Shown piece by piece: positions 46,638 to 54,781 of a stretch of DNA of 64,000 nt. The DNA is from Chersky-840 sp963848335. Lineage in GTDB: Bacteria > Actinomycetota > Acidimicrobiia > Acidimicrobiales > UBA8190. A program made the translations under genes and the position numbers. The stretch is from assembly GCA_963848335.1 (NCBI GenBank), contig CAWKDD010000001.1, forward strand, positions 930,001-994,000, given 5' to 3'. The notes beneath the pieces were generated by a model, which did not search any database, had not been told where the DNA came from, and was given only the letters and a program-made list of their open reading frames with translations. The number at the start of each line of letters is the position of its first letter. Position 1 is the first letter of the stretch.

Positions 46638-47093
46638 TCAGGTGTCGCCGAGCCTGATCCGCTGCATGCGGAGCCAGGCGCCGGGGCCCTCCTCGCCGTG
46701 GGTCGTGCCGTGCTCGTCGACCAGGGCGTCGAGGATCTGCGAGGAGAGGTCGCGGCGGACGCGCTCGTCGGGGCGGTCGGCTTCGGGCCCGCTGACACCG
46801 AGGGCAAGGTTCTCCCGACCCGGGCCGGGCGCGTCTTCGGGGTCCCCCGTCTTCAGGGTGCAGGTGATCTCGATCGTCTCGTCGTCCCACTCGTAGCGCA
46901 GGACGAGCCGACCCGGTGCGTCTCCCGACGGGCCCACGAGCGACAGGCACAGCTCTTCGACCCCGAGCCGGAGGTCCTCCACCTCGTCCAGGCCGAGCTC
47001 GGCACGAGCGGCCACGACCCCTGCCGTTAGGCGCACCAGCTGCAGGAGCCCCGCCCGGGCGGGAATCGACAGTTCGATGCAGTCGAACACCAT
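46638..47093 (-). CDS. RsbW-like anti-sigma protein with degenerate ATP site, second copy
   Basis: With the ATG at 47093 (preceded by AGAGGCGG) the protein has 151 residues, exactly the length of its paralogue at 43173. Shared motifs are EDLRLGVEELCLSLVG, LVLRYEWDDE and LSSQILDALVDEHG. As in the paralogue, the N-box Asn and the glycine boxes are missing. The two may form a pair that binds one sigma factor or a STAS protein without phosphorylating it. It is divergent from the PP2C phosphatase gene. Confidence 0.78.
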   Translation of the reverse strand: MVFDCIELSIPARAGLLQLVRLTAGVVAARAELGLDEVEDLRLGVEELCLSLVGPSGDAPGRLVLRYEWDDETIEITCTLKTGDPEDAPGPGRENLALGVSGPEADRPDERVRRDLSSQILDALVDEHGTTHGEEGPGAWLRMQRIRLGDT

Positions 47094-47244
47094 CCGCCTC
47101 TCTTGCGCCTCCCCGTCGGGCGGCGCGGTCAGGCATCGTGCCATCGCCGTGGGGCCCTCGGAAAGCCCGAGACCGGCCCCAGGGCGGGGGTTCCGGGATG
47201 GGGCCGTAGCCTCCTGATCTGCGGCCACGGAGGGTGTGGGCGTG

Positions 47245-47273
47245 TTGACAGGTCCGGGCGCAACCGGGACAAT
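47245..47273 (+). promoter_or_regulatory. Sigma70-type promoter for the PP2C phosphatase gene
   Basis: TTGACA at 47245-47250 and GACAAT at 47268-47273 with 17 bases between. The downstream gene starts at 47341. The element suggests housekeeping rather than SigF control of the phosphatase. Confidence 0.55.
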
Positions 47274-47340
47274 CGAAAATCAGTACCTTGAGATCGGACC
47301 ATGTTTCCGGTGCACCCCCAGTACTCGGGAGGCCAGGGCG

Positions 47341-49986
47341 ATGAGTCAGATGAAGGTGCCTGACCATATGCACCCCCGTCTCGACACGCGCCTGGGGTGG
47401 CTCCGTCCCGACGCCGCCGAGGCCATCAGCGCCTTCGTCGATCGGGGGCCCTTCGGGGTCGCCGTCCTCGACACCGACCTGCGTTTCCTCCTCGTCAGCC
47501 AGGGTCTCGCCGAGCTGAACGGCGAGGCCGCCGAGGAGATGGTGGGCAAGGGGATCGACGAAGTGCTCCCCCCGCCGGCCGTGGCCCCGGTCGCCGTGTT
47601 CCTGCGCGACGTGCTGGCGTCGGGAGCTCCCGTCCTCGACCTCCAGACGCGAGGCACCTTCCAGGACCCTGATGCCGACCGGTCGTTCACCTCCTCCTTC
47701 TACCGCCTCGACGACGCGGCGGGCTCACCCCTCGGTGTCGCCGTCCTCATGACCGAGACGACCGAGCTCCGCAGTGCCGTCACCGCAGCCAGGTCCGCCG
47801 GCGCCCAGCTCGAGCTGCTCGAGCGGGTCACCGAGGCACTGTCGGGAAGTGGAGACGTTTCCGACGCCATCGAAGTGGCCCTGACCGGTGCGGCCCAGGC
47901 CGTCGCCGCCTCGGCCGCCGTCCTGATGGCGCTCGACCCCAGAGACGACACCTTGGTGCCCGTGGCCTCGACCGGGTTGACCGACGTGACCCTCGCACAC
48001 CTTCAGGAGCCGGCCGCCCTCGACGCCCGTCTTCCCCATTGCGACACGTTGCGGTCCCAGACGATCACCCTGTGGCGATCGAGAGCCGAGCGCGATCTCG
48101 AGTACCCCGAGCTCGCCGGGTACTCGGCCGATCACCAGGCATGGGCATTCGTCCCCATGTGCGCCGAGACAAGGGGCATCGGAGTGGTGGTCTTCGCCTG
48201 GCGTCTCGACCGCGACTTCGGCGAGACCGACGTCTCCCTCCTCGCCGGGGTGGGGCGCCAGTGTGCGCTGGCGCTGGAGCAGGCCCGGATCCTCGACGCC
48301 GAGCGAGAAGCGCGACGGGCCATGGAATTCCTGGTCGAGGTGACCAAATTCGTGGTCGAGGGCTCTGACGAAGGCGTCTTCGCCATCTCGGCGCAGAACC
48401 GGGTCCTCAGCTTCAACCGCCGTTTCTGTGAGCTCATGAGCCTTTCCGAGGCCGACATCGAAGTAGGGGACGAGGCCGGTGACCTCCTGGCGTACTGCGT
48501 CTCGCTGGCGGCGCGTCCCGACGCCGTACTCCGCTACATGGCCGAGAGCCGGGATCGGCACTTCGACCAGTTGGCCGTCGACTTCGAGATGAAAGACGGC
48601 AGGGTCATGGCGTGCACCTCGACGCCCATCGTGGACCGGCGAAACATCGCCCTCGGACGGGTGTGGTACATGCGGGACGAGACTCAGCATCGTCTCCAGG
48701 AGGCCGAGCAGCGCGTTGCCTTGGAGAAGCTGCAGACGAGCCACGAACACCAGGCCTTCCTCCTGCAGGCGGCGGAGATCACCTCACGGGGCGAGGGGTA
48801 CGCCGACACCTTGCAACGGCTGGCAGCCACCGCGGTGCCGACGTTGGCCGACCTGTGCCTGGTCGACACGCTCACCTGGGACGGGCGGATCGTGCGGATG
48901 GCGGCCAAGCATGCCGATCCGGCCTTGCAATGGCTGGTCGACGAGCTTGGTTCGGATTACGCGCCCGACCCCGACGGAGTGCACCCCGGCGTCGAGGTGA
49001 TGCAGACCGGACGCGTGCGATGGTCTCCGACGATGTCCGACGATTTCCTCCGAAGGACCAGCCGGGACGAGCGCCATTTCGACATCTTGAAGCGCCTCGG
49101 CTTTGCCAGTTACATGGCCTTTCCGCTCGTCGCCGAGAACAGGGTCCTGGGATCGATCACCCTGGTGTCGGCCGGGTCGGGGCGGCGCTTCGGGCACGAG
49201 GACGTGGCTCTGGCGGACGACTTCACCTCGGTCGTGGCCCAGGTGGTGGCGGCCGCGCACCGCAACGACGCAGCCCGCCATGCCGCTCAGACGCTGCAGG
49301 CAAGTCTCCTGCCCGACCGGGTGCCGGAGATCCCCGGGCTCGCCATCGCGGTGCGGTATCTCCCCGCCACGCTCGACAACGAGGTCGGTGGCGACTTCTA
49401 CGACGTGATCGAGGGCCGCGGGGACGTCGTGACCCTGGTGATCGGGGACGTCGCCGGCCATGACATGCGGGCGGCCGCCGAGATGGGCAAGATCCGGACC
49501 GCGGTGCGGGTTCTCGCCAATCAGGCCAACGGGCCCAGGCACCTGGTCGAAATGCTGCGCAACGGGTGGGACGACCTCGAGCTGGAGCGGATGGTCACCC
49601 TTCTCGTCGCCCATGCCGACGCTCGCAACGGTGTGCTTCGCTTCGTCTCGGCCGGACACCCACCTCCGCTCCTGGTGTCGCCCGACGGCGAGAAGCTCTT
49701 GGACGTCAAGCCCACCACGCCCCTGGGAGCTCCACCGTCGCCGATCCACGAATGGCAGGGCCGGCTCGACGAAGATGCGGCCCTTCTCTTGTTCACCGAC
49801 GGCTTGATCGAGGACCGGCACCGCAGTTTCGAGGACGGCACTGCCGAGCTCGTGCGCGCCGCGGCCGGGCGCGTGAAACCCGACGACCTGTGCGACGGGG
49901 TGTTGGCCGCCATGGTCCTGGACAAGGTCCACCACGACGACGACATCGCCCTGGTGGCGCTAGCGCGACCCGCAGCGGGCTCGTAG
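47341..49986 (+). CDS. RsbU/RsbP-like PAS-GAF-PAS-GAF PP2C phosphatase
   Basis: An intact 881-residue cytoplasmic protein. PAS domain at about 20-130 (FGVAVLDTDLRFLLVSQGLAE), GAF-like at 158-325, PAS at 327-445 (DEGVFAISAQNRVLSFNRRF), GAF-like at about 470-640, and SpoIIE/PP2C phosphatase from 650. Metal ligands are in EVGGDFYDV, IGDVAGHD and the C-terminal LLFTDGLIEDR and DDDIALVAL. It should dephosphorylate STAS proteins when signals reach its sensors and so release SigF. I chose the ATG at 47341 because the upstream sequence lacks conserved features. Confidence 0.93.
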   Translation: MSQMKVPDHMHPRLDTRLGWLRPDAAEAISAFVDRGPFGVAVLDTDLRFLLVSQGLAELNGEAAEEMVGKGIDEVLPPPAVAPVAVFLRDVLASGAPVLDLQTRGTFQDPDADRSFTSSFYRLDDAAGSPLGVAVLMTETTELRSAVTAARSAGAQLELLERVTEALSGSGDVSDAIEVALTGAAQAVAASAAVLMALDPRDDTLVPVASTGLTDVTLAHLQEPAALDARLPHCDTLRSQTITLWRSRAERDLEYPELAGYSADHQAWAFVPMCAETRGIGVVVFAWRLDRDFGETDVSLLAGVGRQCALALEQARILDAEREARRAMEFLVEVTKFVVEGSDEGVFAISAQNRVLSFNRRFCELMSLSEADIEVGDEAGDLLAYCVSLAARPDAVLRYMAESRDRHFDQLAVDFEMKDGRVMACTSTPIVDRRNIALGRVWYMRDETQHRLQEAEQRVALEKLQTSHEHQAFLLQAAEITSRGEGYADTLQRLAATAVPTLADLCLVDTLTWDGRIVRMAAKHADPALQWLVDELGSDYAPDPDGVHPGVEVMQTGRVRWSPTMSDDFLRRTSRDERHFDILKRLGFASYMAFPLVAENRVLGSITLVSAGSGRRFGHEDVALADDFTSVVAQVVAAAHRNDAARHAAQTLQASLLPDRVPEIPGLAIAVRYLPATLDNEVGGDFYDVIEGRGDVVTLVIGDVAGHDMRAAAEMGKIRTAVRVLANQANGPRHLVEMLRNGWDDLELERMVTLLVAHADARNGVLRFVSAGHPPPLLVSPDGEKLLDVKPTTPLGAPPSPIHEWQGRLDEDAALLLFTDGLIEDRHRSFEDGTAELVRAAAGRVKPDDLCDGVLAAMVLDKVHHDDDIALVALARPAAGS

Positions 49987-50037
49987 ACCCCGGGGTCGCC
50001 TCGTTCCGCCCGGGTGCCGGGCAGAACGAGGGGACGA

Positions 50038-50358
50038 TCAGCCCGAGTGTGAGGCCACGGCGTCCTTGGCAGCCGAGACCACGTCGTCGCCCCGTTGTGC
50101 CACGCGCTGCGCGGCGTCTGACTCCCTGACGCGTTGGGCAGCGTCCCGGACGTGCTCGGGGACATCGACATCGTGGATCTTCTCGCCGGCCTTGCCCGCC
50201 ACGGTCTGGATCCAACGACCCGCTTCTGGTGCGTGGTCCCGGACGTGTTCACCCATGGCCGACGCCTTCTTCGAAGCGCGAGCGGCTGCATCGAGGACGA
50301 TCCCGGCGGTGACTCCGGTCAACCCTCCGACCACGAGCCCCTTCCATACGTTTCGCAT
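50038..50358 (-). CDS. YtxH-like membrane-anchored stress protein
   Basis: A 106-residue protein with an N-terminal membrane segment (GLVVGGLTGVTAGIVLDAAA) and a charged, helical remainder in which DAAQRV repeats occur (DAAQRVRES, DAAQRVAQR). Shape matches YtxH-type general stress proteins, although identity is weak. It follows the small hydrophobic gene by 20 bases on the same strand, behind a SigF-type promoter, and lies next to the phosphatase gene. Confidence 0.65.
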   Translation of the reverse strand: MRNVWKGLVVGGLTGVTAGIVLDAAARASKKASAMGEHVRDHAPEAGRWIQTVAGKAGEKIHDVDVPEHVRDAAQRVRESDAAQRVAQRGDDVVSAAKDAVASHSG

Positions 50359-50378
50359 CTTCTGACCTCCCGATCGAT

Positions 50379-50546
50379 CTACCAGCGGTACCAGCGTCTG
50401 CCCCCCGTCCCTTCACCGCGCGCCACGCCGAAGCCGATCAACCATGCGACGAACACCACGACGGCGACGATCCACAGGACATGGCTCGCGAACCCGAGAC
50501 CCCCGAAGACCAGGGCCAGCAGAAGCACCAACAGGATCAGTCCCAT
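50379..50546 (-). CDS. Small hydrophobic membrane protein (lmo0937-like)
   Basis: A 55-residue protein made of two membrane helices (LILLVLLLALVFGGLGF and VLWIVAVVVFVAWLIGF) and a short basic tail, like the lmo0937-type membrane proteins often found in stress regulons. The ATG at 50546 gives the conserved size; the long upstream frame is noncoding. A GTTT-N16-GGGTAC promoter lies about 50 bases upstream. Confidence 0.75.
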   Translation of the reverse strand: MGLILLVLLLALVFGGLGFASHVLWIVAVVVFVAWLIGFGVARGEGTGGRRWYRW

Positions 50547-50600
50547 TTCTTTCCGACTCCGATCACACCGAGATGTGTTGTTCCGACGTTGCACGTTGCT

Positions 50601-50626
50601 GTACCCCGAGGACCGGAGCGTCAAAC
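50601..50626 (-). promoter_or_regulatory. SigF-type promoter for the small stress-protein operon
   Basis: Read on the minus strand: GTTT (50626-50623), 16 bases, then GGGTAC (50606-50601). This fits the SigB/SigF consensus GTTT-N14-17-GGGTA and drives the genes at 50546 and 50358. Confidence 0.7.
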
Positions 50627-50656
50627 TCGGCGAGGGACCGGGACGGAGCACGACGC

Positions 50657-50682
50657 GCTTCGATGCCAGCGCGCCGGGGTAC
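50657..50682 (+). promoter_or_regulatory. Weak SigF-type promoter candidate
   Basis: GCTT (50657-50660), 16 bases, GGGTAC (50677-50682). The -35 matches at three of four positions. It lies 36 bases before the hypothetical gene at 50718. Confidence 0.35.
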
Positions 50683-50717
50683 GAAGAGAGGTTCCACCGG
50701 GGTGAAGGAGGGAACCG

Positions 50718-51029
50718 ATGAGCCGGGACCGTGAGCACGGTCGTGAGCAGGAGGGTCACCCCTTGGCCCGCCGTACCGCACCGTTGCAAGCTACGAGTCG
50801 CTGGCTCTATCGCATCGACCATCACAGCTCCCGGCCCAGCGCTTCGGTGGTGGTGGTCGGGGTCCTTCTGCGGGCGCTCCCCGGCGCCCGGGAGCGGTTC
50901 ATGATGCTCGAGGAAGCCCCCGACGAGCTCTTAGAGGGGGTCGTGGAGGACCAACGGCGTCATCATGACGACGCCGTGGCCCAGGAAGGCGTCACTCGTT
51001 CCCCGGGGTCGGGGAGAACTCCACGCTGA
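50718..51029 (+). CDS. Hypothetical protein, possibly truncated membrane protein
   Basis: A 103-residue product. Support for translation comes from a strong ribosome-binding site (AAGGAGGG, five bases before ATG) and a candidate SigF-type promoter upstream. WLYRIDHHSSRPSASVVVVGVLL could begin a membrane helix, but the rest is charged and the 3' end overlaps the convergent YihY gene by 38 bases. A frameshift like those elsewhere may hide the real C-terminus. No family recognised. Confidence 0.45.
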   Translation: MSRDREHGREQEGHPLARRTAPLQATSRWLYRIDHHSSRPSASVVVVGVLLRALPGARERFMMLEEAPDELLEGVVEDQRRHHDDAVAQEGVTRSPGSGRTPR

Positions 51030-51969
51030 CGCGCTGCTCGGGGCGGCGCTCTCCCTGTTGGGCCACCGCGCTGAGAACGGCCCGGTCGGCCGGGGTCAGC
51101 GGAGGCTGCACCATGCTGCGCGGGTAGAGCTTCCTCTTGAGGACCACGTTCACCTCCGCCGAGTAGACGGTGACCTCCGCCGCCAGGTACAGGAACGAGA
51201 TCAGGCCCAGGACGCTTCCGAAGTAGCCGTAGACCTCGTTGGCGTGCCGGAGTGTGTGGCCGACGAGGAGCGTGCCCGCATACTGCAGCACCGTCCACCC
51301 CAGCCCCGCCAGGAGCGCTCCGGGGATGAGGCAGTCGAACCCGATGGACTTGGGTGTGAGGATCCGGAACCCGACCATGTAGAGCGCCATGTTGACGGCC
51401 ACGCCTACGCCGACGGCGACGATCTGTGACCAGAGCGGTCCATGGCCGATGGTGGCCTGTCCCACCAGGAATGTGGTCAGCGCCACGTCGAAGGCGATGA
51501 GAGCCAGGAACTCGGCACTGCGCCCGAGGCGGGGGAGAAAGCCGGGTCGGATGACCCCGGGCACGTTCCACACCTCTGCCATCGCCCGCTGGGCGGCTTG
51601 GCTCACACCCAGTGATCCCCACAGCAATCCGATGAGGCCCACGGTGAGCCCGAGCGCGCTCCCCGCTTGCAGCGAGCGCACCCCGTAGGGGCCGGCGAGC
51701 TGCTTCCCGAAGATGGGGAACTGGCCGACAGCCGAGTCGACGATGCGTTCGTGGAGAGCGGCATCGTGCGCGAAGAAGATCCCCAGGAGGGTCGTGAGCA
51801 CGAGGAGCAGGGGGAAGACGGACAGGAACCCGTAGTAGGCGATGAGCGCCGCCAGTGTGCCGGCCGAATCGTCACCGAACTTCTTCACGACGCCGTACAC
51901 GAAGGAAGGAACGGTGTGTCGACGTTGGAACCCGTCGACGCCGCGGACCGCTCGCTCCACCAGATTCAT
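50992..51969 (-). CDS. YihY/BrkB-family membrane protein
   Basis: A 325-residue protein from ATG 51969 with six membrane helices. Typical family sequences are AALIAYYGFLSVFPLLLVLTT, LGLTVGLIGLLWGSLGVSQA, GALLAGLGWTVLQYAGTLLV and YGYFGSVLGLISFLYLAAEV. Once thought to be ribonuclease BN, the family has an unsettled function in the envelope, perhaps in transport. A SigF-type promoter ends about 12 bases before the start codon, implying a very short leader. Confidence 0.9.
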   Translation of the reverse strand: MNLVERAVRGVDGFQRRHTVPSFVYGVVKKFGDDSAGTLAALIAYYGFLSVFPLLLVLTTLLGIFFAHDAALHERIVDSAVGQFPIFGKQLAGPYGVRSLQAGSALGLTVGLIGLLWGSLGVSQAAQRAMAEVWNVPGVIRPGFLPRLGRSAEFLALIAFDVALTTFLVGQATIGHGPLWSQIVAVGVGVAVNMALYMVGFRILTPKSIGFDCLIPGALLAGLGWTVLQYAGTLLVGHTLRHANEVYGYFGSVLGLISFLYLAAEVTVYSAEVNVVLKRKLYPRSMVQPPLTPADRAVLSAVAQQGERRPEQRVSVEFSPTPGNE

Positions 51970-51980
51970 GGCCAACCGTT

Positions 51981-52004
51981 CTACCCAATGGACCAGTGCA
52001 GAAC
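51981..52004 (-). promoter_or_regulatory. SigF-type promoter for the YihY-family gene
   Basis: On the minus strand: GTTC (52004-52001), 14 bases, GGGTAG (51986-51981). A GTTG shifted by three bases would give spacing of 17. It is back to back with the promoter at 52014-52039. Confidence 0.55.
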
Positions 52005-52013
52005 AACGTCGGC

Positions 52014-52039
52014 GTTCCCCGGGTGCCCGAAATGGGTAG
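52014..52039 (+). promoter_or_regulatory. SigF-type promoter for the small gene at 52108
   Basis: GTTC (52014-52017), 16 bases, GGGTAG (52034-52039). The gene begins 69 bases downstream behind a GAAAGGAGGAG ribosome-binding site. Together with the minus-strand promoter it forms a divergent stress-promoter pair. Confidence 0.6.
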
Positions 52040-52107
52040 GGGGCCGTGGTCCGATGGGTCGAAGCAGGTACCTGGCCACGTGTCGGTCGAGGGAAAGGAG
52101 GAGAGTC

Positions 52108-52443
52108 GTGCCGCAACGAGCATGGAGCGTCGAGCGGGAGCGTCAGTACGGCCACATCAAGGAGGGACTGCTCGAGCGGGGGGACTCCGAGGGTCTTGCC
52201 GAGGAGATCGCGGCACGCACCGTCAACAAAGAGCGCGCCCGTGCCGGCGAGGCGACGGCGTCGAGCCGTACTTCGACCGAAGACATCTCCTCGGGGCGAC
52301 GCGGGGGCCTGAGGTCGCACCACGGCCCGGGTGGCCACACTCGCGACCAGCTCTACGCGGAGGCCCGCCGCCGCCCCATCAAGAGACGGTCCGCCATGTC
52401 CGAGCGCCAGCTCCAGGACGCAGTGGACCGCCGGCCCCACTAG
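52108..52443 (+). CDS. Small basic protein of the type annotated 'plasmid stabilization protein'
   Basis: A 111-residue highly charged protein from a GTG preceded by AAAGGAGGAG. The sequence SVERERQYGHIKEGLLERG, AEEIAARTVNKERARAGEA and RRGGLRSHHGPGGHTRDQLY, ending with a SAMSERQLQDAV helix reminiscent of Rho-N/SAP domains, is a widespread small-protein family in Actinobacteria and Proteobacteria. The plasmid label is historical; a nucleic-acid-related stress role is plausible. A SigF-type promoter precedes it. Confidence 0.82.
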   Translation: MPQRAWSVERERQYGHIKEGLLERGDSEGLAEEIAARTVNKERARAGEATASSRTSTEDISSGRRGGLRSHHGPGGHTRDQLYAEARRRPIKRRSAMSERQLQDAVDRRPH

Positions 52444-52657
52444 GGCCGAAGAAGTCCAATTCGCCGACCTGGGCAGGGCGGAGACCGTGGTCGCCCCGAC
52501 GGGCGCCATCAACCAGGACGGCCTCGGCTGAGCGCGGCTCGCTGACTGCGCCGGTCTCCTCGGCGAGCCGTCGCGATCCGGGCCTACCCTGGTGCCCTCC
52601 AGATGTGGCCCACACTGCCAAAGATGCCACACACTGCTCCGCCAGGAGTCCGCTGAC

Positions 52658-53664
52658 ATGGCCCAGCCTCTGACCGCCATGGACGAGCACTTCGTCCACC
52701 AGATTCCCGAACCATTGCCCAATGTCCTGTTCCCCCACCCGCATTGGCGCGAGAGCTATTTCTTCGGCATCCACCGACCCGACGCCCTCGGCGACATCTT
52801 GTTCCTCACGCTGGCGCATTACCCACAGCGGGCGTCGATGGACTCGCTCCAGATGGGCCGGGTCGATGGTGTCCAGCTCATCGGCCACCACTTCCGCCCT
52901 TACGACGGGGATCCGCACACCACCGACGTGGGCGCGGCGCACGTTCGGGTGGTGCGCCCCTTCGAGGAACTGCGCCTGTGGGCTGATCCGGAGCGCTGCG
53001 AGATCGGCATGGATCTCACCTTCCTGGCCCGGACCAAGCCCTACGGTCTGCGCCGCGGCACCATGCGGGCCGGCGAGGAGATCATCTGGGACCAGAGCCA
53101 TATTCTTCCAATCGGGCACCTATCGAGGCACGTACAGCGCGGGCGGGGTCACTCGCCAGGTCGACGATTGGTGGGGCCAACGTGACCACTCGTGGGGCAT
53201 CCGAGATCACGGGCGCTGCCCGCTGTGGTTGTGGTTCCAGATCCAACTGCCCGACGGGTTCCTCGGCGTCTGGCATTGGGAACTGGCCAACGGCGCCCGG
53301 GTCTTCACCGACGGGTGCTGGGCCGGAACCGACGGCTCGGAGCCGGTGCCACTCGTCGATTTCGCCCACGCCATGCAGTGGGTAGGGGCCGACGGCGCGC
53401 CGACTGAGTTCGGTGAGCATGGCGATTCGGTCACCGGGCTGCGCGGCCAGTGCGTCTTCACACTCGAAGGCGGCCGACGGATCGTCGTCGACGCGGAGGG
53501 CACCTTCGACCGTCCCTACGAGCCCTTCCACCGCGGTGGCCTCAACCAGATGCAGCGTGCGCACCGACGACGGCCGGCAGGGCACGGCCATCTACGAGGT
53601 CACCGGTTCTCACCATCACCGGTACTTCCCCGACACCGTAGTGGGGGAGACGCTCCCGTCATGA
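52658..53664 (+). CDS. AttH/CrtC-like beta-barrel protein (two frameshifts)
   Basis: About 334 residues when +1 breaks near 53107 and 53563 are removed. Motifs such as WRESYFFGIHRPDALGDILF, DDWWGQRDHSWGIRDHG and WLWFQIQLPDGFLGVWHWEL are rich in Trp and His and resemble AttH / carotenoid 1,2-hydratase-like lipocalin-fold proteins. Function is unknown. It ends with an ATGA overlap with a kinase-like gene, a pairing common in actinobacteria. The two probably act on one hydrophobic substrate. Confidence 0.65.
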
Positions 53665-54748
53665 CCGGCCACGCCATCCCCATCGCCGACGCGCCACAGG
53701 CTCTCACCCCGAGCTGGCTCACCGTCGCCCTCACCGCACTCTGGAGTCCTCGACGGCACCCGGGTCGTCAACGCCACATCCCGACCCATCGGCACCGGTC
53801 AGATGTGTGATTGTGTCCGGCTCGACATCCACTACGACCGGCCCACCGACGCGCCCGGCACGATGGTGGCGAAACTGCCCGCTGCCGACGAGACGAGCCG
53901 CGCCACTGCCAAAGCGCTTCGCAGCTACGAGAACGAGGTGCGCTTCTACCAGCAGCTCGCTCCCGAGCTCCCGATCCGTACCCCGAAGGCGTACTACGCC
54001 GACATCGATGTCGAGTCGGCCAGCTTCGTCCTGTTGCTCGAGGACCTCGCCCCCGCCCGACAAGGCGACCAGCTCCGCGGCTGCTCACCCGAGCAGGCGC
54101 AGATCGCACTGCGGGAGCTGGTCAAGCTGCACGCATCACGATGGGGCGATCGGACCCTTGCCGATATCGAGTGGCTGCACGGCGACAAGGCCACAAACCA
54201 GCAGTTCCTCGCCTCGCTGCTCCCGGGGTTGTGGGAAGGCTTCCGTGATCGGTACACGGCGGATCTCGGTGACGACGTCATCCGAGCCGGCACCGTGCTC
54301 TTCTCCGAGATCGAGGCCTACCTCATGGCCGACTCCGGACCCGCCACGGTCGTCCACGGCGACTACCGGCTCGACAACCTGCTCTTCGACCCCACACCGG
54401 GCGGAGTCCCGGTGGCCGTCGTCGACTGGCAGATGTGCACCGACGGCCCCGCCATGAACGACGTGGCCTACTTCATCGGCGCCGGGCTGGGCGTGGACGA
54501 ACGGCGATCCGCCGAGGCGGATCTCGTGGACGAATACCATGCTTCGCTCGCCGCCGCCGGCGTCACCGATTACACCTTGGACCAGTGCTGGCACGAGTAC
54601 CGGAGAGGCACCTGGTCGGGACTCATCATGGCCGTTGCCGCTTCGATGCTCGTCGAGCGCAACGCACGCGGTGACCAGATGTTCCTGACGATGGCCGCGC
54701 CGTCATTCCCGCCACGCCCTCGATCTCGACGCCGCCGAGGCCATCTGA
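53661..54748 (+). CDS. Aminoglycoside/ecdysteroid-kinase-like phosphotransferase (two frameshifts)
   Basis: About 361 residues after repairs near 53742 and 54706. The kinase fold shows AKLPAADETSRATAKALRSYENEV, the ATP-site region FVLLLEDLAPA, the Brenner-type loop VVHGDYRLDNLLFD with catalytic Asp and Asn, and VVDWQMCTDGP with the metal Asp. This is the APH/choline/EcKinase-like group that phosphorylates hydroxyls on small molecules; several actinobacterial members sit beside AttH-like proteins and lipid catabolism genes. The true C-terminus ends RHALDLDAAEAI. Confidence 0.78.
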
Positions 54749-54781
54749 CCGGCTTCACCCTTTGGGTTCTTCCCGTTCCCG

